From Aureisphaera sp963669405 (GTDB lineage: Bacteria; Bacteroidota; Bacteroidia; Flavobacteriales; Flavobacteriaceae), in assembly GCA_963669405.2 (NCBI GenBank), contig CAXXHF010000002.1:1364001-1428000 (forward strand): 64,000 bases of DNA, written 5' to 3'. Shown one piece after another: positions 1-9,659 of the stretch. How positions within the stretch are numbered: the stretch's first letter is position 1; each line of letters starts with the position of its first letter. The translations under genes were made by a program, and so were the position numbers. The notes below the pieces were generated by a model, which searched no databases, was not told the origin of the DNA, and saw only the letters and a program-made list of their open reading frames with translations.

Positions 1-1
1 C

Positions 2-130
2 TATGCTTTCGAGAAAGATTTCAACTATGCTCGAATTGCGAATTCAAGGTTTTATACAGCTAGAAACCCCAGAAGTAGAAAAAAAGAATTATTCAACGAT
101 ATTATTTTTCAGAATTATGAGAAGAAGTAA
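2..130 (+). CDS. C-terminal end of an unknown protein (partial)
   Basis: An open frame enters from the left edge and stops at the TAA at 128-130. The 42 visible residues are basic and aromatic-rich, with repeated Arg/Lys and Tyr/Phe, ending in NYEKK, and read like a genuine protein end. The following lipoprotein start (117) overlaps its last codons by 14 nt, which is typical of translational coupling. No domain can be named from so short a tail. Function unknown; it is probably in one operon with the next two genes. Confidence 0.5.
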   Translation, partial: YAFEKDFNYARIANSRFYTARNPRSRKKELFNDIIFQNYEKK

Positions 131-1076
131 CTATGTATTACTGTTGTGCATCGGATTTTTAATCGGTGCCTGTGACGATATCTTGGAAGAAGATATCAGT
201 GGAGATGAAATTACAACCCTTTCACCCACCGATGGAGAAACCATAGAAGGAAACAACGTACAATTTCTATGGAACACACTAGACGGAGCAGATGATTATA
301 CATTACAAATTTATGATGGTGCTAGTTTGCTGGTAGATACTACGGTAACACAAATTCCATACACCCAAGCCATAGATCCAGGTATCTATGAATGGAGAAT
401 TAAAGCATCAAATAATGCCTATGATACACAATTCACTTTTCCAAGATCCTTTGAGGTAGTTACCTCATTAGATTTAAGCAATCAGATCGTTACCCTAAAC
501 AGCCCTACGGATGATCTTTATACAAATGATGCCGACCTTATATTTAGTTGGGATTCTTTGGATGCTGCAGACGATTATGTGTTCGAATTATTGAAGGTAA
601 CATCCTCTGGGTCTATAACAGTATATTTGGAAGAAGGCCTTACGGGTACTTCCGTCCAACTTGATGCCAGTACCATTGATGAAGATGCAGAATACGAATG
701 GCAAGTAAAAGCAAGAAACGCTACTAGTGAGACTGATTTCTTTTTTAGAACATTCTTCCTAGATACCGTTGCGCCATCAGTTCCCTCTTTATTAACCCCT
801 GCTTTTGAGGAGGAGTTTACCATTGGTGAAGCCATTAACTTTACATGGAACTTCCCAAGTGACCCCGGAACCATTGACTCCATGGTAAGCAGTGAATATG
901 ACATTTCTTCTACTGAAGATTTTTCTGTAATCCTTCAAAGTGGATCATTACAAACCACAAACTTGGATCTTAGTTTTGGTACTAGCGGAACATATTACTG
1001 GCGCATTAGAGGAAACGACGAGGCTGGAAATACGGGTAACTATAATGCTAATGGGAAGTTTATTGTGAATGAATAA
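117..1076 (+). CDS. Lipoprotein with fibronectin type III-like repeats
   Basis: The open frame extends upstream to 3, but the ATG at 117 is the better start because it begins a lipoprotein signal peptide: two arginines, a hydrophobic stretch, then the lipobox LIGAC with the acylated Cys at residue 19. The mature protein (about 300 aa) has three similar segments with the pattern of Fn3/Ig-like beta sandwiches (DGETIEG..V.F.W, repeated YEWRIKA / YEWQVKA / YYWRIRG strands). It is probably a cell-envelope adhesion or scaffold lipoprotein. It overlaps the next gene by 8 nt, suggesting coupling with the GspC/PilP-like protein. Envelope localisation is well supported; the exact role is unknown. Confidence 0.75.
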   Translation: MRRSNYVLLLCIGFLIGACDDILEEDISGDEITTLSPTDGETIEGNNVQFLWNTLDGADDYTLQIYDGASLLVDTTVTQIPYTQAIDPGIYEWRIKASNNAYDTQFTFPRSFEVVTSLDLSNQIVTLNSPTDDLYTNDADLIFSWDSLDAADDYVFELLKVTSSGSITVYLEEGLTGTSVQLDASTIDEDAEYEWQVKARNATSETDFFFRTFFLDTVAPSVPSLLTPAFEEEFTIGEAINFTWNFPSDPGTIDSMVSSEYDISSTEDFSVILQSGSLQTTNLDLSFGTSGTYYWRIRGNDEAGNTGNYNANGKFIVNE

Positions 1077-1551
1077 AAGTCTTATAAATAAAGGTCTTAT
1101 TGCAGTTGTGGCCATTGTTTGGCTATTAATAGGTTACCGCTTGGTGAACAATTTTTTTGGAAAATCCGAAATTATGGAATACCAAGCCCCTTTAGAAACA
1201 GCTATGCCCGAAAATCTTTTAAAAAGAGATACTTTTCAATTAAGTTTACTTAAACGGGATCCATTTTTAGGAACCTATGCAAAATCTTCAAAAAAATCTA
1301 GGAATACTGCTGCCATTAGCAACAACCCAATTATTCGTACACCAAAGACAATGCAATGGCCGAAGATTGAATATTACGGATTTGTAAAAAGCGAAAACAA
1401 TTCGAGTCCACTTTTGCTTTTTAAAGTTAATAACAAATTGCATAGGGTAAGGAAAAGAGGAAAGATCGATGAGCTTCTTGTAAGAGAAGTATATGAAGAT
1501 TCTGTTTTAATCATGAATGGTTCCCAAAAGAGAATTTTTGCTAGACAATAG
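1069..1551 (+). CDS. Inner-membrane protein with GspC/PilP-like RDPF motif
   Basis: A 160-aa protein with one N-terminal membrane helix (about residues 8-26), a linker containing LLKRDPFLG, and a C-terminal beta-rich domain (from about residue 95, WPKIEYYGFVKS to the end). RDPF followed by a small beta domain is the arrangement of GspC/PilP homology-region proteins, which connect inner-membrane parts of type II secretion or type IV pili to the secretin. That assignment is inference from motif and topology. The start overlaps the end of the lipoprotein gene. A secretion or pilus operon may therefore lie to the left of the window, immediately upstream of the RHS locus. Alternatively it is an unrelated small envelope protein. 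Confidence 0.55.
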   Translation: MNKSLINKGLIAVVAIVWLLIGYRLVNNFFGKSEIMEYQAPLETAMPENLLKRDTFQLSLLKRDPFLGTYAKSSKKSRNTAAISNNPIIRTPKTMQWPKIEYYGFVKSENNSSPLLLFKVNNKLHRVRKRGKIDELLVREVYEDSVLIMNGSQKRIFARQ

Positions 1552-1857
1552 TTTCTTTGCATTTTCTAAAAACATAGGCATTTTTAACAATGAAAATTCT
1601 TCGAATCATAATGGTTTGTTTATGTATAATCATCTAATTATTGATGAAAACCAAGTGTCAAATCTTCGGTATTAATAATGATTTTTTAAAAACAGAGGAT
1701 TGTTAACAAAAAGGAATTCTTTTTATATCACTGAAAAAAAGATGCTTGATCAAAAATCAGACTCGAAATTCATAAATCATCATAATATCTCACATTTCTA
1801 TGTTCGTTTTTTCCATAGTTTAGACAAGGAATTTAGACATCTAATAATCTAATTATC
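1552..1857. other. AT-rich intergenic region before the RHS module
   Basis: About 306 bp of very AT-rich DNA with no convincing coding frame. TATGTTCG near 1799-1806 weakly resembles a Bacteroidota TAnnTTTG -7 box and could drive the OmpH-like gene starting at 1858. I see no clear terminator, RNA gene or repeat. Confidence 0.4.
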
Positions 1858-2361
1858 TTGAAAAGTAATAAACCCTCAATCCTCTCTTTTATCAATTCCA
1901 TTCTATTGCTTGGAATCATCTGTTTCCTTGCTTTTTCAATCATGGAAACCAAAAAAGATCCAATCGTATATGTGGACAATGTGAAACTGTTCTCCAATTT
2001 CAACATGGCCAAGGACCTGAACCAACAGCACCAGTCTGAGCTACAGCAACAAAAAAACAAAGTGGATAGCTTGGTGGCTCTTCTTCAGGCTGCAGATGAG
2101 GGAACGGACAACGCTGCACAGCAGCAGCAATTCGTATTCGAGAACAACAAGCTCCGTGAAATGGGCGAATATTTTGCCGGGGAAGTGAGCCAGCAGGTAT
2201 GGTCCAGACTCAATGGATACATGCAGGAGTACGGAAAAGAAAACAACTACGAAATCGTATTGGGAACCCAAGGTAGTGGCAACCTCATGTTTGCCAAAGA
2301 AGCCCGAAACGTGACACAAGAATTTATAGCATACGCAAATAACAAATACGAAGGAAAGTAA
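1858..2361 (+). CDS. OmpH/Skp-like periplasmic chaperone-family protein
   Basis: A 167-aa protein starting at TTG (1858). This start keeps the hydrophobic N-terminal segment (about residues 7-26); the next ATG would remove it. The remainder is Gln/Glu/Lys-rich and predicted helical coiled coil, with a conserved-looking end (YEIVLGTQGSGNLMFA) as in the Skp/OmpH family, whose members hold unfolded outer-membrane or secreted proteins in the periplasm. It heads the RHS module and is followed after 53 nt by a lipoprotein and then the giant RHS genes, so a role as a dedicated chaperone for RHS export is an attractive inference. GC content begins to rise inside this gene. Confidence 0.7.
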   Translation: MKSNKPSILSFINSILLLGIICFLAFSIMETKKDPIVYVDNVKLFSNFNMAKDLNQQHQSELQQQKNKVDSLVALLQAADEGTDNAAQQQQFVFENNKLREMGEYFAGEVSQQVWSRLNGYMQEYGKENNYEIVLGTQGSGNLMFAKEARNVTQEFIAYANNKYEGK

Positions 2362-2414
2362 TTAACTACATATTTGGAATGTAAAATTTCCAATGCAATA
2401 AACTTAAAAATGGT

Positions 2415-3002
2415 ATGGGGAGATACGTTTTTATAGGCTTACTATTTATAATTTTCTTTTCCTGTAAAGATACAGGACACAAAGGCTCGTCAAAATCTGA
2501 TGTAGATCAAAAACTCTATACCCTTCAGGGTGAGGGTTGGAAATCCAAAAGGGTCTCCCACCTTGCAGGTGACATACAGTACCGTGCCACACAGGTGCCC
2601 GTTGAGTACTACCTGCTCAAGTCACTCCAAGACAACCAAGACTCCATCACATCCCTGGCCCGTGACATGGCCAACGAGAGGATCGTAGAGATGGAGTTCG
2701 AACACTTCGGCAAAAGCGACCTCCTGGAACAGGACTTCACCGGGATGGACTACGACCGATCCGTATCCTACATGGCAAACACCATACAGGGTGACTTCAT
2801 GGCCGTCACCCAAACCGGGGACACCATACCATGCTCGGGGGTGCACTTCGAAAGACACTTCAAGGTAAGCCCCTTCAAAAGGGTCATCCTTTACTTCGGG
2901 GGGATACCCCAACAACAGCCAATACAGGTCATTTACAACGACAGGCTCTTCGGAAACGGGATCTTCAAGTTCTCCTTCGATCAGCAACCATTCAAATCAT
3001 AA
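2415..3002 (+). CDS. RHS-associated lipoprotein of unknown function
   Basis: A 195-aa protein with a lipoprotein signal peptide (MGRYVFIGLLFIIFFSC, acylated Cys at residue 17). No catalytic motif is apparent. An alternative ATG lies at 2410 in another frame and is not used. From about 2530 the sequence becomes strikingly GC-rich, with C-ending codons (GAC, TTC, AAC, ACC) unlike its neighbours, and this continues into the next gene. It sits 15 nt upstream of the RHS partner gene and is presumably co-transcribed. Its position suggests an envelope accessory factor of the RHS system; function unknown. Confidence 0.65.
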   Translation: MGRYVFIGLLFIIFFSCKDTGHKGSSKSDVDQKLYTLQGEGWKSKRVSHLAGDIQYRATQVPVEYYLLKSLQDNQDSITSLARDMANERIVEMEFEHFGKSDLLEQDFTGMDYDRSVSYMANTIQGDFMAVTQTGDTIPCSGVHFERHFKVSPFKRVILYFGGIPQQQPIQVIYNDRLFGNGIFKFSFDQQPFKS

Positions 3003-3017
3003 AGAAAACAAGTACCC

Positions 3018-6000
3018 ATGATACAGAAGATCAGAACCAGTAGATTCTCAAAGATCATCGCAAGCTACCTCGCCATACAGATGATCGTAACCGTCGTGCA
3101 GCCATCAAGCCTGTACGCACTGACCAGTGGGCCATCGCAGCCCGAGTTCAACGCTTTCACACCCATAGGGACCTCGGACATGGTGAACCTCTCCAGCGGG
3201 GACTTCAACTACAACATACCCATCATGGACGTGGGCGGATACCCACTGAACCTCGCTTACGACTCAGGGGTCACCATGGATCAGGAAGCTTCCTGGGTGG
3301 GACTAGGATGGAACCTAAACGTTGGACAGATAAACAGACAGGTAAGGGGAATCCCTGATGACTTCAATGGGGATGAGATGATCTATGAAGATAGCATGAA
3401 GGATAATAAAACAGTGGGGATCGCATTAAATTTTAATCCATCAATCATTGGTCTTGGCGATGTAGGTTTAGGAGTTAATGCGGGTATATCTATACAGCAT
3501 AATAATTACGATGGCCTTAGCTTTCAGCCTTCTTATGGGCTCTCTTTTAACATCACTGAAAGCCTTTCTGTTGGTGCTAGTCTTAGTTCTTCTGCTTCAG
3601 ATGGAGCTTCTGTAAGTCCTTATGTAAGTTTAAGTCAAAAACTGAAGAGTAATGACGATTCAAAAAATGTGGGTTTAGGTGGAAATTTAGGTTTGGGATA
3701 TAACTCCCGACAAGGATTATCTTCATTCAATATTGGGGTTTCATCTACCATAAAAGAAACCGACAAACGATTTTTATCAGGAGGCACCCAAAGTGGAAAC
3801 GGAAGTATTTCTTTTGTAAACAATTCATTTACGCCAGTAAAACGGGTATCTTATACTAATTCCAGTGCAACTTTTTCTGCTTCATATGGTTTCGATATCT
3901 GGGGACTGGATCTGGAAAAAGGGATTACTGGTTTCGGGAACTACCAGAGCATTGAAGATGAGGATAAAACTAGAAATGTATTTGCTTATGGATACAACTT
4001 TACCCACATGGCTAACCCAGAAAATTCTGTGTTAGATTTCAATCGTGAAAAAGAGGGAATTATCAGTAAAAATACTACTGTACTACCCCCTACTAATTAC
4101 ACCTATGATATTTATAAAATTGATGGACAAGGCACAGGAGGTATGTTCCGTCCTTTCCGCGGACAAGTAGGCAATGTATATAGTAATAATGTGAGTGATA
4201 AAATTTCCAACGATCGTTTTGGTGGAGAAGCTACAGGAGGAACGGGATGGCATGTTGGATTCGATTTCCGTACTACCGATGGAGTATCCAGAACAGGTAA
4301 ATGGAATGATCCCGTATCCCAATATTTTTCGGAACAAAACAATGTCAACAATGCGATTGATTATGAACGTGTATATTATAAAACAATAGGAGAATACACG
4401 GTAGATCCCGAATCACAAATCTACAATGATCGATTAGGAGGGAGCCAACCAATACGAATTGGAATAGGAGGTGGATCTCAAGCTCCTGGGAAAACAGCAC
4501 AAAACAAATTCTATAAAAAAGATGGTTATGTTGGTGATCAAGGAAGTTCTGATTACTCCCCTATTGCAATCAGTGATCAAATTAAAAGAACCCAGAGAGA
4601 ACTTAGAAACAAAGCAATTATCTCAGTGACACATGCTGAATCTAAATTTGATCCCCTTATTTCTTGGAGAAAAAACGATGCCTTTGTAAGAGATCATCAC
4701 ATTGCAGGTTATAAAACCGTCGATCCTGATGGATCCCGCTATATCTACGGTGAAACCGTCTACAACACCAAAAAAACAGAGAATACGTTCAATGTGAAAT
4801 CATCACCCGTTGGAAACGATGATATTAAAGATGGATTGGTAAACTTCAATGAGGAGCTTGAAGACTCTAAAAACAATCAACAAGGAGTCGATCATTATTT
4901 CAACAAGATCGAAACCCCTCACTATGCACACACCTATCTATTAACCGCAGTATTGTCTAGCGACTATGAAGATTTAGGACAAGACGGACCTACCGATGAT
5001 GACCTTGGAGCCTACACAAAATTCAATTACACCTTGGAAGATGATGATTTTAAATGGGGAATACCTTACCAAAAAAACAAGGCCTCATATAACCCTGGAC
5101 TTAACTCGATCAATTATGATTCTTCCGTATACGAAGACCATAAAGGATCTTATGTAAGGGGAGCCAAGGAATTGAAATATATTGAGACTATTGAAACCAA
5201 AACTCATGTCGCTTTTTTTAAGTTATTAGGACGACAGGATGCGGAAGAGACTGCAGATGGTAATGGCGATCACATGCATCATATCGATAAGATTTACTTG
5301 TTCACAAAACCTGAATATCAAGCCTTATTAGCACAATATTCTTCTGCTAACAATGATCCTAATGACGTTCCTTTAGACAAACTTCAGGAAACTGCCATTA
5401 AAGTAGCTCACTTTGAGTATAACTACTCACTTTGCCCTGGAATTCCCAATGGAAACGCTGGGAAGCTTACACTGGAGAAGCTCTATTTCACCTATCGGGA
5501 TTCCTTTATGGGTAAATACACTCCTTACACCTTCTATTATGGAGTAGACATAAACAATGATGGAGATCCAGATAATAATTATGCCTATGGTGTAAAAGCC
5601 TATGATATTTGGGGAAACTATAAACCCAATGAAAGTACCAGTTATGATGTTTTTGGAAACCCGTTATCACCACAGGAATTTCCATTTGTACAGCAGGACG
5701 ACAAAGCGCTGCAAGATCTTTATGCTTCTGCTTGGTCGCTTACCAAGATTGATCTACCCTCAGGAGGTACTATAGATGTCTCTTATGAAACTGATGACTA
5801 TGCTTATGTACAGGATCGTAAGGCCATGCGCATGTTTAAAGTAGTCGGAGTAACTAAAGATCAGGAAACTCCAATTGCTGATCATATAATAAACGAAAAT
5901 ACAGGAGAGCTTTACAAAAATGGAACTTATGACGAAGATGCCAGATACCTTATCGTCGAGCTTCCAGAAACCCAAAACCTTTCTGGATCTGAGTTCACCC

Positions 6001-9000
6001 AGAAATATTTACAAGATCAGTTGGACCAGCCAATCTACTTCAGATTTATGTTGAACATGACCAAGGATGGAGGACTATCTACCCTACCTTCCAATGACAA
6101 CAATCATTTTGATTATGTCACAGGTTATTTCAGAATTGCAGATATAGCCATTCCCAACACCTTTGCAGATGCAAATGGTAGGATATATGGAGCCATACCA
6201 ATGGAATTCACCAATATGGAAGGAGGCGTTAATGGGGGACAACCAGTAAATCCAATCTCTAAAGCTGGTTGGTATTTTGCCCGTAGAAATTTACAAAAAT
6301 TAGCTTATGGATTACCTCAGTATACCGATGCTAGCATCAAGGATATTATGGAGCAACTGCTTTCAGATATCGGCGCCTTAGATGAAATGTTTATTGGTCC
6401 CAACGCAAAACTCAGAAACCAACGCCTTATTGCCAGACGCTTCGTTCCAGAACGTTCTTGGATACGGCTTACCGAACCCAATAATAGAAAATTAGGAGGA
6501 GGCGTTCGTGTTCAAAAAATTGAAATGCATGATGAATGGGATGCTATGGTGAGTAGTTCCAATCCTAATTATGCTCAATTTTACGGGCAGGAATACAATT
6601 ACAACCTAGAAGATGGTACTAGTGCAGGAGTAGCTACTTATGAGCCTAATATGAGTAAGGAAAACCCCTTTGTAGAACCCTTCTTTCAAGATGATGATCA
6701 CTTGGTAGCGCCTCGGGAGCTAAACTATGTAGAAAAACCGTTTGGCGAATCCTTCTTCCCTTCACCAACGGTCACCTATAGTAGGGTTGAAGTGAAAAAT
6801 CTAACCCGAGAAAAAGACAATGGCGCCACTACCCTAACCAAACATGCTACAGGGAAAGTTGTTAATGAATTTTATACCAGCAAGGATTTCCCAACCATTG
6901 TAGATTATACCAATTTAGACGGCCCCAACAACTTGTATTCAAATGAAGACGAATTAATAGGACAAACTCTGGGAACCCTTCTTAATCTTAACATCAATGT
7001 ATCCAATGAGCTAACCCTTTCGCAAGGATTTTCAATACAGACCAATGATATGAACGGCCGACAGAAAAAACAATCAGTATACGGAGAAACCGGAAGTTTT
7101 ATTTCTGGGGTTGAAAATATATACCACACTGATGCACAAGGACAGTTGAGTAACACAGTACCTACTGTCGATAAGAATGGAGCTATCGCCAATAAAGAAG
7201 TAGGACTGCATTATGAAGTAATTACTGATTTTAATGAAAGTTATACTCGATCCAAAACCTTTGGAATACAAGCAAACACCAATGGAATTCCTTTAATTCC
7301 TTTTCCTATCATTATCCCAGTTGGAGTACCTGAGGTTGCAGAACATACCAATGTTCTTCATACAGTGACCGCTACAAAACTTATTAATAGAACGGCAATT
7401 CTTAAGGAAAGAATTGCTAAGGATTTAGGGGCTACCGTTACTACACGAAATCTAGCATGGGACGCAGGAACAGGAGAGATTCTTTTAACTGAAACCGATA
7501 ACGAATACAATGACACTTATTTCAATTTCAGTTATCCAGCCTACTGGTATTACGAAGGAATGGGGCAAGCTGTACAAAACATCGGGATTGAAGGTAAACT
7601 ACAAAAACTGGAACAAGATTATCGTTATACTATTTCCAATGCAGGAGATATTTTCTTCCCTGGAGATGAAATTCTAGCAACTCATTTAGATGAAAATGGA
7701 GATGTAATTGCAGATAGTGAAGAAAAACTATGGGTGGTCACGGCTAATGGGAACGAAGTTCAGTTTATGGATCAAGAAGGATCAGTCGTTGCATATGCTT
7801 GCGAAGCGGATGATATTCAGTTTAAGATTGTACGATCTGGGTTCCGAAACACACAAACAGCTTCTATGGCATCGGTTACAAGTATGCTAAACCCTCTGGA
7901 TTTGGATAACAACGATATACTAGATGACGATATTACCAATACAACTTTTCATTTTCCTGAAGGAAGCACGGGAGCTGATCCTAAAGTAGTTAATGCCAGT
8001 GGTGTCGAATATTCCGAAGCATGGAAACTGCAAGGAGAAATGAATATTCCGGGCTTCCCAAACAATTTGGTAAGTGATTTCGAGGGTATGTACTATGGAT
8101 CAGACACCCAACAACAAATTACCATAGACCCTAGAGCATACGGATTCAACCCGTATCTGTATAATGCAAGGGGAGATTGGCGAGCCAAACGTTCTTTTGC
8201 ATATTTGGCGGGACGAAAAGGAGTTGGGGTTAATGCTTCAGGAACCAATCCAAGTCCTAGAAGTGATGGCTATTTCACACACTTTGAACCCTTCCTTACT
8301 CGGGATGGAAATACTACAACCCCATGGAAAATAGACACAGGTAATTGGACCTTTGCCAGTCAGGTATCTGAATACAGTGCCTTTGGAGCTGAATTGGAAA
8401 ATAAAGATGCATTAAATCGTTTTTCTTCAGCTCAATATGGATATAATTATACACTACCTGTGGCTGTGGCGTCTAATGCTTCCTATAATGAAATGGGCTT
8501 TGATGGTTTTGAGGACTATGGCTACCAAGGCACCAACAACCCCGGGGACAATTCCCATTTTGGGTGGTATACAGGAGCGTCCGGGAGTGTTTCCCTCGAA
8601 GACCAAGTAGCTCATACTGGACGTAGCAGTATCAAGGTCACTGGAGAAACCAGTTTGGTAAGAGATTATACAAATCAATGTAATAATGATGTAGCGTATG
8701 AAGACCCTTCGTGTGCTTGTGCTTGTGATGGTGATTGGCCAAATTGTTTGCCTTGCCCTTGTCCGGAAAGATCAAGTCCTGATCAACAGTATCCAGTTTC
8801 AGATCCACCTACATATGAGCGTACTTTTGAGCAGTTATTTAATTTAAACGGGATTGACCCCGATTTAATTGAAATTGTGGAAATAATACCAGACCCTTCC
8901 TCATGTATCCAAGTGGTTTCAATTGATAATGTAGATAATAAAGTAATATTTAGTGATAATTGCCCTGATAATCAAGCTTCTACATTAACTGCTAGAATCT

Positions 9001-9086
9001 ATCCTTTTGAAAACTGTGGTTATATAATTGACGATACAATAATTTACCATGAAGTAATAATTCACTTTGTATGTCGCATTTGTTAA
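3018..9086 (+). CDS. Giant RHS-partner surface protein
   Basis: A 2022-aa protein with an N-terminal membrane/signal segment (about residues 12-35) followed by the hallmark region of Bacteroidota RHS partners (FTPIGTSDMVNLSSGDFNYN, then the SWVGLGWNLN motif), reminiscent of SpvB/TcC-type shell proteins. Residues about 135-320 are Gly/Ser-rich alternating strands. The rest is a long beta-rich body. The last about 135 residues change character: a Cys-rich cluster (about residues 1889-1915, CACACDGDWPNC...CPCP) and then an AT-rich tail. The element expected to follow, a carbohydrate-binding-like domain plus a YD-type end, is instead encoded by the next separate gene. The likely role is part of the RHS cocoon that encloses and delivers the toxin tip; this is inference from family architecture. 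Confidence 0.75.
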   Translation: MIQKIRTSRFSKIIASYLAIQMIVTVVQPSSLYALTSGPSQPEFNAFTPIGTSDMVNLSSGDFNYNIPIMDVGGYPLNLAYDSGVTMDQEASWVGLGWNLNVGQINRQVRGIPDDFNGDEMIYEDSMKDNKTVGIALNFNPSIIGLGDVGLGVNAGISIQHNNYDGLSFQPSYGLSFNITESLSVGASLSSSASDGASVSPYVSLSQKLKSNDDSKNVGLGGNLGLGYNSRQGLSSFNIGVSSTIKETDKRFLSGGTQSGNGSISFVNNSFTPVKRVSYTNSSATFSASYGFDIWGLDLEKGITGFGNYQSIEDEDKTRNVFAYGYNFTHMANPENSVLDFNREKEGIISKNTTVLPPTNYTYDIYKIDGQGTGGMFRPFRGQVGNVYSNNVSDKISNDRFGGEATGGTGWHVGFDFRTTDGVSRTGKWNDPVSQYFSEQNNVNNAIDYERVYYKTIGEYTVDPESQIYNDRLGGSQPIRIGIGGGSQAPGKTAQNKFYKKDGYVGDQGSSDYSPIAISDQIKRTQRELRNKAIISVTHAESKFDPLISWRKNDAFVRDHHIAGYKTVDPDGSRYIYGETVYNTKKTENTFNVKSSPVGNDDIKDGLVNFNEELEDSKNNQQGVDHYFNKIETPHYAHTYLLTAVLSSDYEDLGQDGPTDDDLGAYTKFNYTLEDDDFKWGIPYQKNKASYNPGLNSINYDSSVYEDHKGSYVRGAKELKYIETIETKTHVAFFKLLGRQDAEETADGNGDHMHHIDKIYLFTKPEYQALLAQYSSANNDPNDVPLDKLQETAIKVAHFEYNYSLCPGIPNGNAGKLTLEKLYFTYRDSFMGKYTPYTFYYGVDINNDGDPDNNYAYGVKAYDIWGNYKPNESTSYDVFGNPLSPQEFPFVQQDDKALQDLYASAWSLTKIDLPSGGTIDVSYETDDYAYVQDRKAMRMFKVVGVTKDQETPIADHIINENTGELYKNGTYDEDARYLIVELPETQNLSGSEFTQKYLQDQLDQPIYFRFMLNMTKDGGLSTLPSNDNNHFDYVTGYFRIADIAIPNTFADANGRIYGAIPMEFTNMEGGVNGGQPVNPISKAGWYFARRNLQKLAYGLPQYTDASIKDIMEQLLSDIGALDEMFIGPNAKLRNQRLIARRFVPERSWIRLTEPNNRKLGGGVRVQKIEMHDEWDAMVSSSNPNYAQFYGQEYNYNLEDGTSAGVATYEPNMSKENPFVEPFFQDDDHLVAPRELNYVEKPFGESFFPSPTVTYSRVEVKNLTREKDNGATTLTKHATGKVVNEFYTSKDFPTIVDYTNLDGPNNLYSNEDELIGQTLGTLLNLNINVSNELTLSQGFSIQTNDMNGRQKKQSVYGETGSFISGVENIYHTDAQGQLSNTVPTVDKNGAIANKEVGLHYEVITDFNESYTRSKTFGIQANTNGIPLIPFPIIIPVGVPEVAEHTNVLHTVTATKLINRTAILKERIAKDLGATVTTRNLAWDAGTGEILLTETDNEYNDTYFNFSYPAYWYYEGMGQAVQNIGIEGKLQKLEQDYRYTISNAGDIFFPGDEILATHLDENGDVIADSEEKLWVVTANGNEVQFMDQEGSVVAYACEADDIQFKIVRSGFRNTQTASMASVTSMLNPLDLDNNDILDDDITNTTFHFPEGSTGADPKVVNASGVEYSEAWKLQGEMNIPGFPNNLVSDFEGMYYGSDTQQQITIDPRAYGFNPYLYNARGDWRAKRSFAYLAGRKGVGVNASGTNPSPRSDGYFTHFEPFLTRDGNTTTPWKIDTGNWTFASQVSEYSAFGAELENKDALNRFSSAQYGYNYTLPVAVASNASYNEMGFDGFEDYGYQGTNNPGDNSHFGWYTGASGSVSLEDQVAHTGRSSIKVTGETSLVRDYTNQCNNDVAYEDPSCACACDGDWPNCLPCPCPERSSPDQQYPVSDPPTYERTFEQLFNLNGIDPDLIEIVEIIPDPSSCIQVVSIDNVDNKVIFSDNCPDNQASTLTARIYPFENCGYIIDDTIIYHEVIIHFVCRIC

Positions 9087-9097
9087 AATAAAAAAAA

Positions 9098-9655
9098 ATG
9101 AGAAAAGCTTTCTTTCTAATATTCAATATTATCGGATTGAGCCTTATCGCTCAAGAAAACTGTGATAACGATTCTTTCTTACCCAGTCAGGGAGAACAAT
9201 ATGTATTAAGTGCCTGGGTAAAGGACAATGTCACCACCCAAGAAATTAGTTATAAAGGGTACATTAAGATTGAACAAGATGTTAATGGACTTACCGATGC
9301 ATATACGTACATATTCCGCGCTTCAGGACCCATTATAGATGGTTGGCAACGTATTGAAGGACAGTTTACCGTTCCCAATGGAGTCGATAACTTGGAGGTA
9401 AAACTCATATCACTTCCAGGAGGGAGCTCTTATTTCGATGATATCCGGGTGTTCCCTGTAAACGGGAACATGAAATCCTTTGTGTACGATCCTATCACCC
9501 AACGCCTTATGGCGGAATTGGACGAAAACAACTACGCCACTTTCTATGAATACGATAAAGAAGGCGGTTTGGTACGTGTAAAAAAGGAAACCCAAAGAGG
9601 GGTCTACACCATACAGGAAACCCGTTCCGGAAATTCAACACTTAATAGCAACTAG
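9098..9655 (+). CDS. Detached C-terminal segment of the RHS partner, with its own signal peptide
   Basis: A 185-aa protein. Residues 1-18 form a signal peptide (MRKAFFLIFNIIGLSLIAQ). The mature part has a carbohydrate-binding-like beta sandwich (YVLSAWVKDN ... SSYFDDIRVFP) and ends in an RHS-like segment (MKSFVYDPITQRLMAELDE... YATFYEYDKEGGLVRVKKE). In related Bacteroidota loci these elements form the end of the upstream giant partner, so this looks like gene fission with a new secretion signal. It begins 11 nt after the partner stops. The split could be functional (two chains that associate) or reflect an exchanged C terminus of the 3018-9086 gene. Confidence 0.65.
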   Translation: MRKAFFLIFNIIGLSLIAQENCDNDSFLPSQGEQYVLSAWVKDNVTTQEISYKGYIKIEQDVNGLTDAYTYIFRASGPIIDGWQRIEGQFTVPNGVDNLEVKLISLPGGSSYFDDIRVFPVNGNMKSFVYDPITQRLMAELDENNYATFYEYDKEGGLVRVKKETQRGVYTIQETRSGNSTLNSN

Positions 9656-9659
9656 GGAT

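Noticed and set aside
3..116. N-terminal extension of the fibronectin-like lipoprotein
   Set aside because: The extra 38 residues would bury the lipoprotein signal peptide; the same DNA encodes the end of the preceding gene in another frame.
2622..2987. 121-aa minus-strand open frame
   Set aside because: It lies opposite the GC-rich lipoprotein gene, where stop codons are rare on the other strand; no start context or motif.
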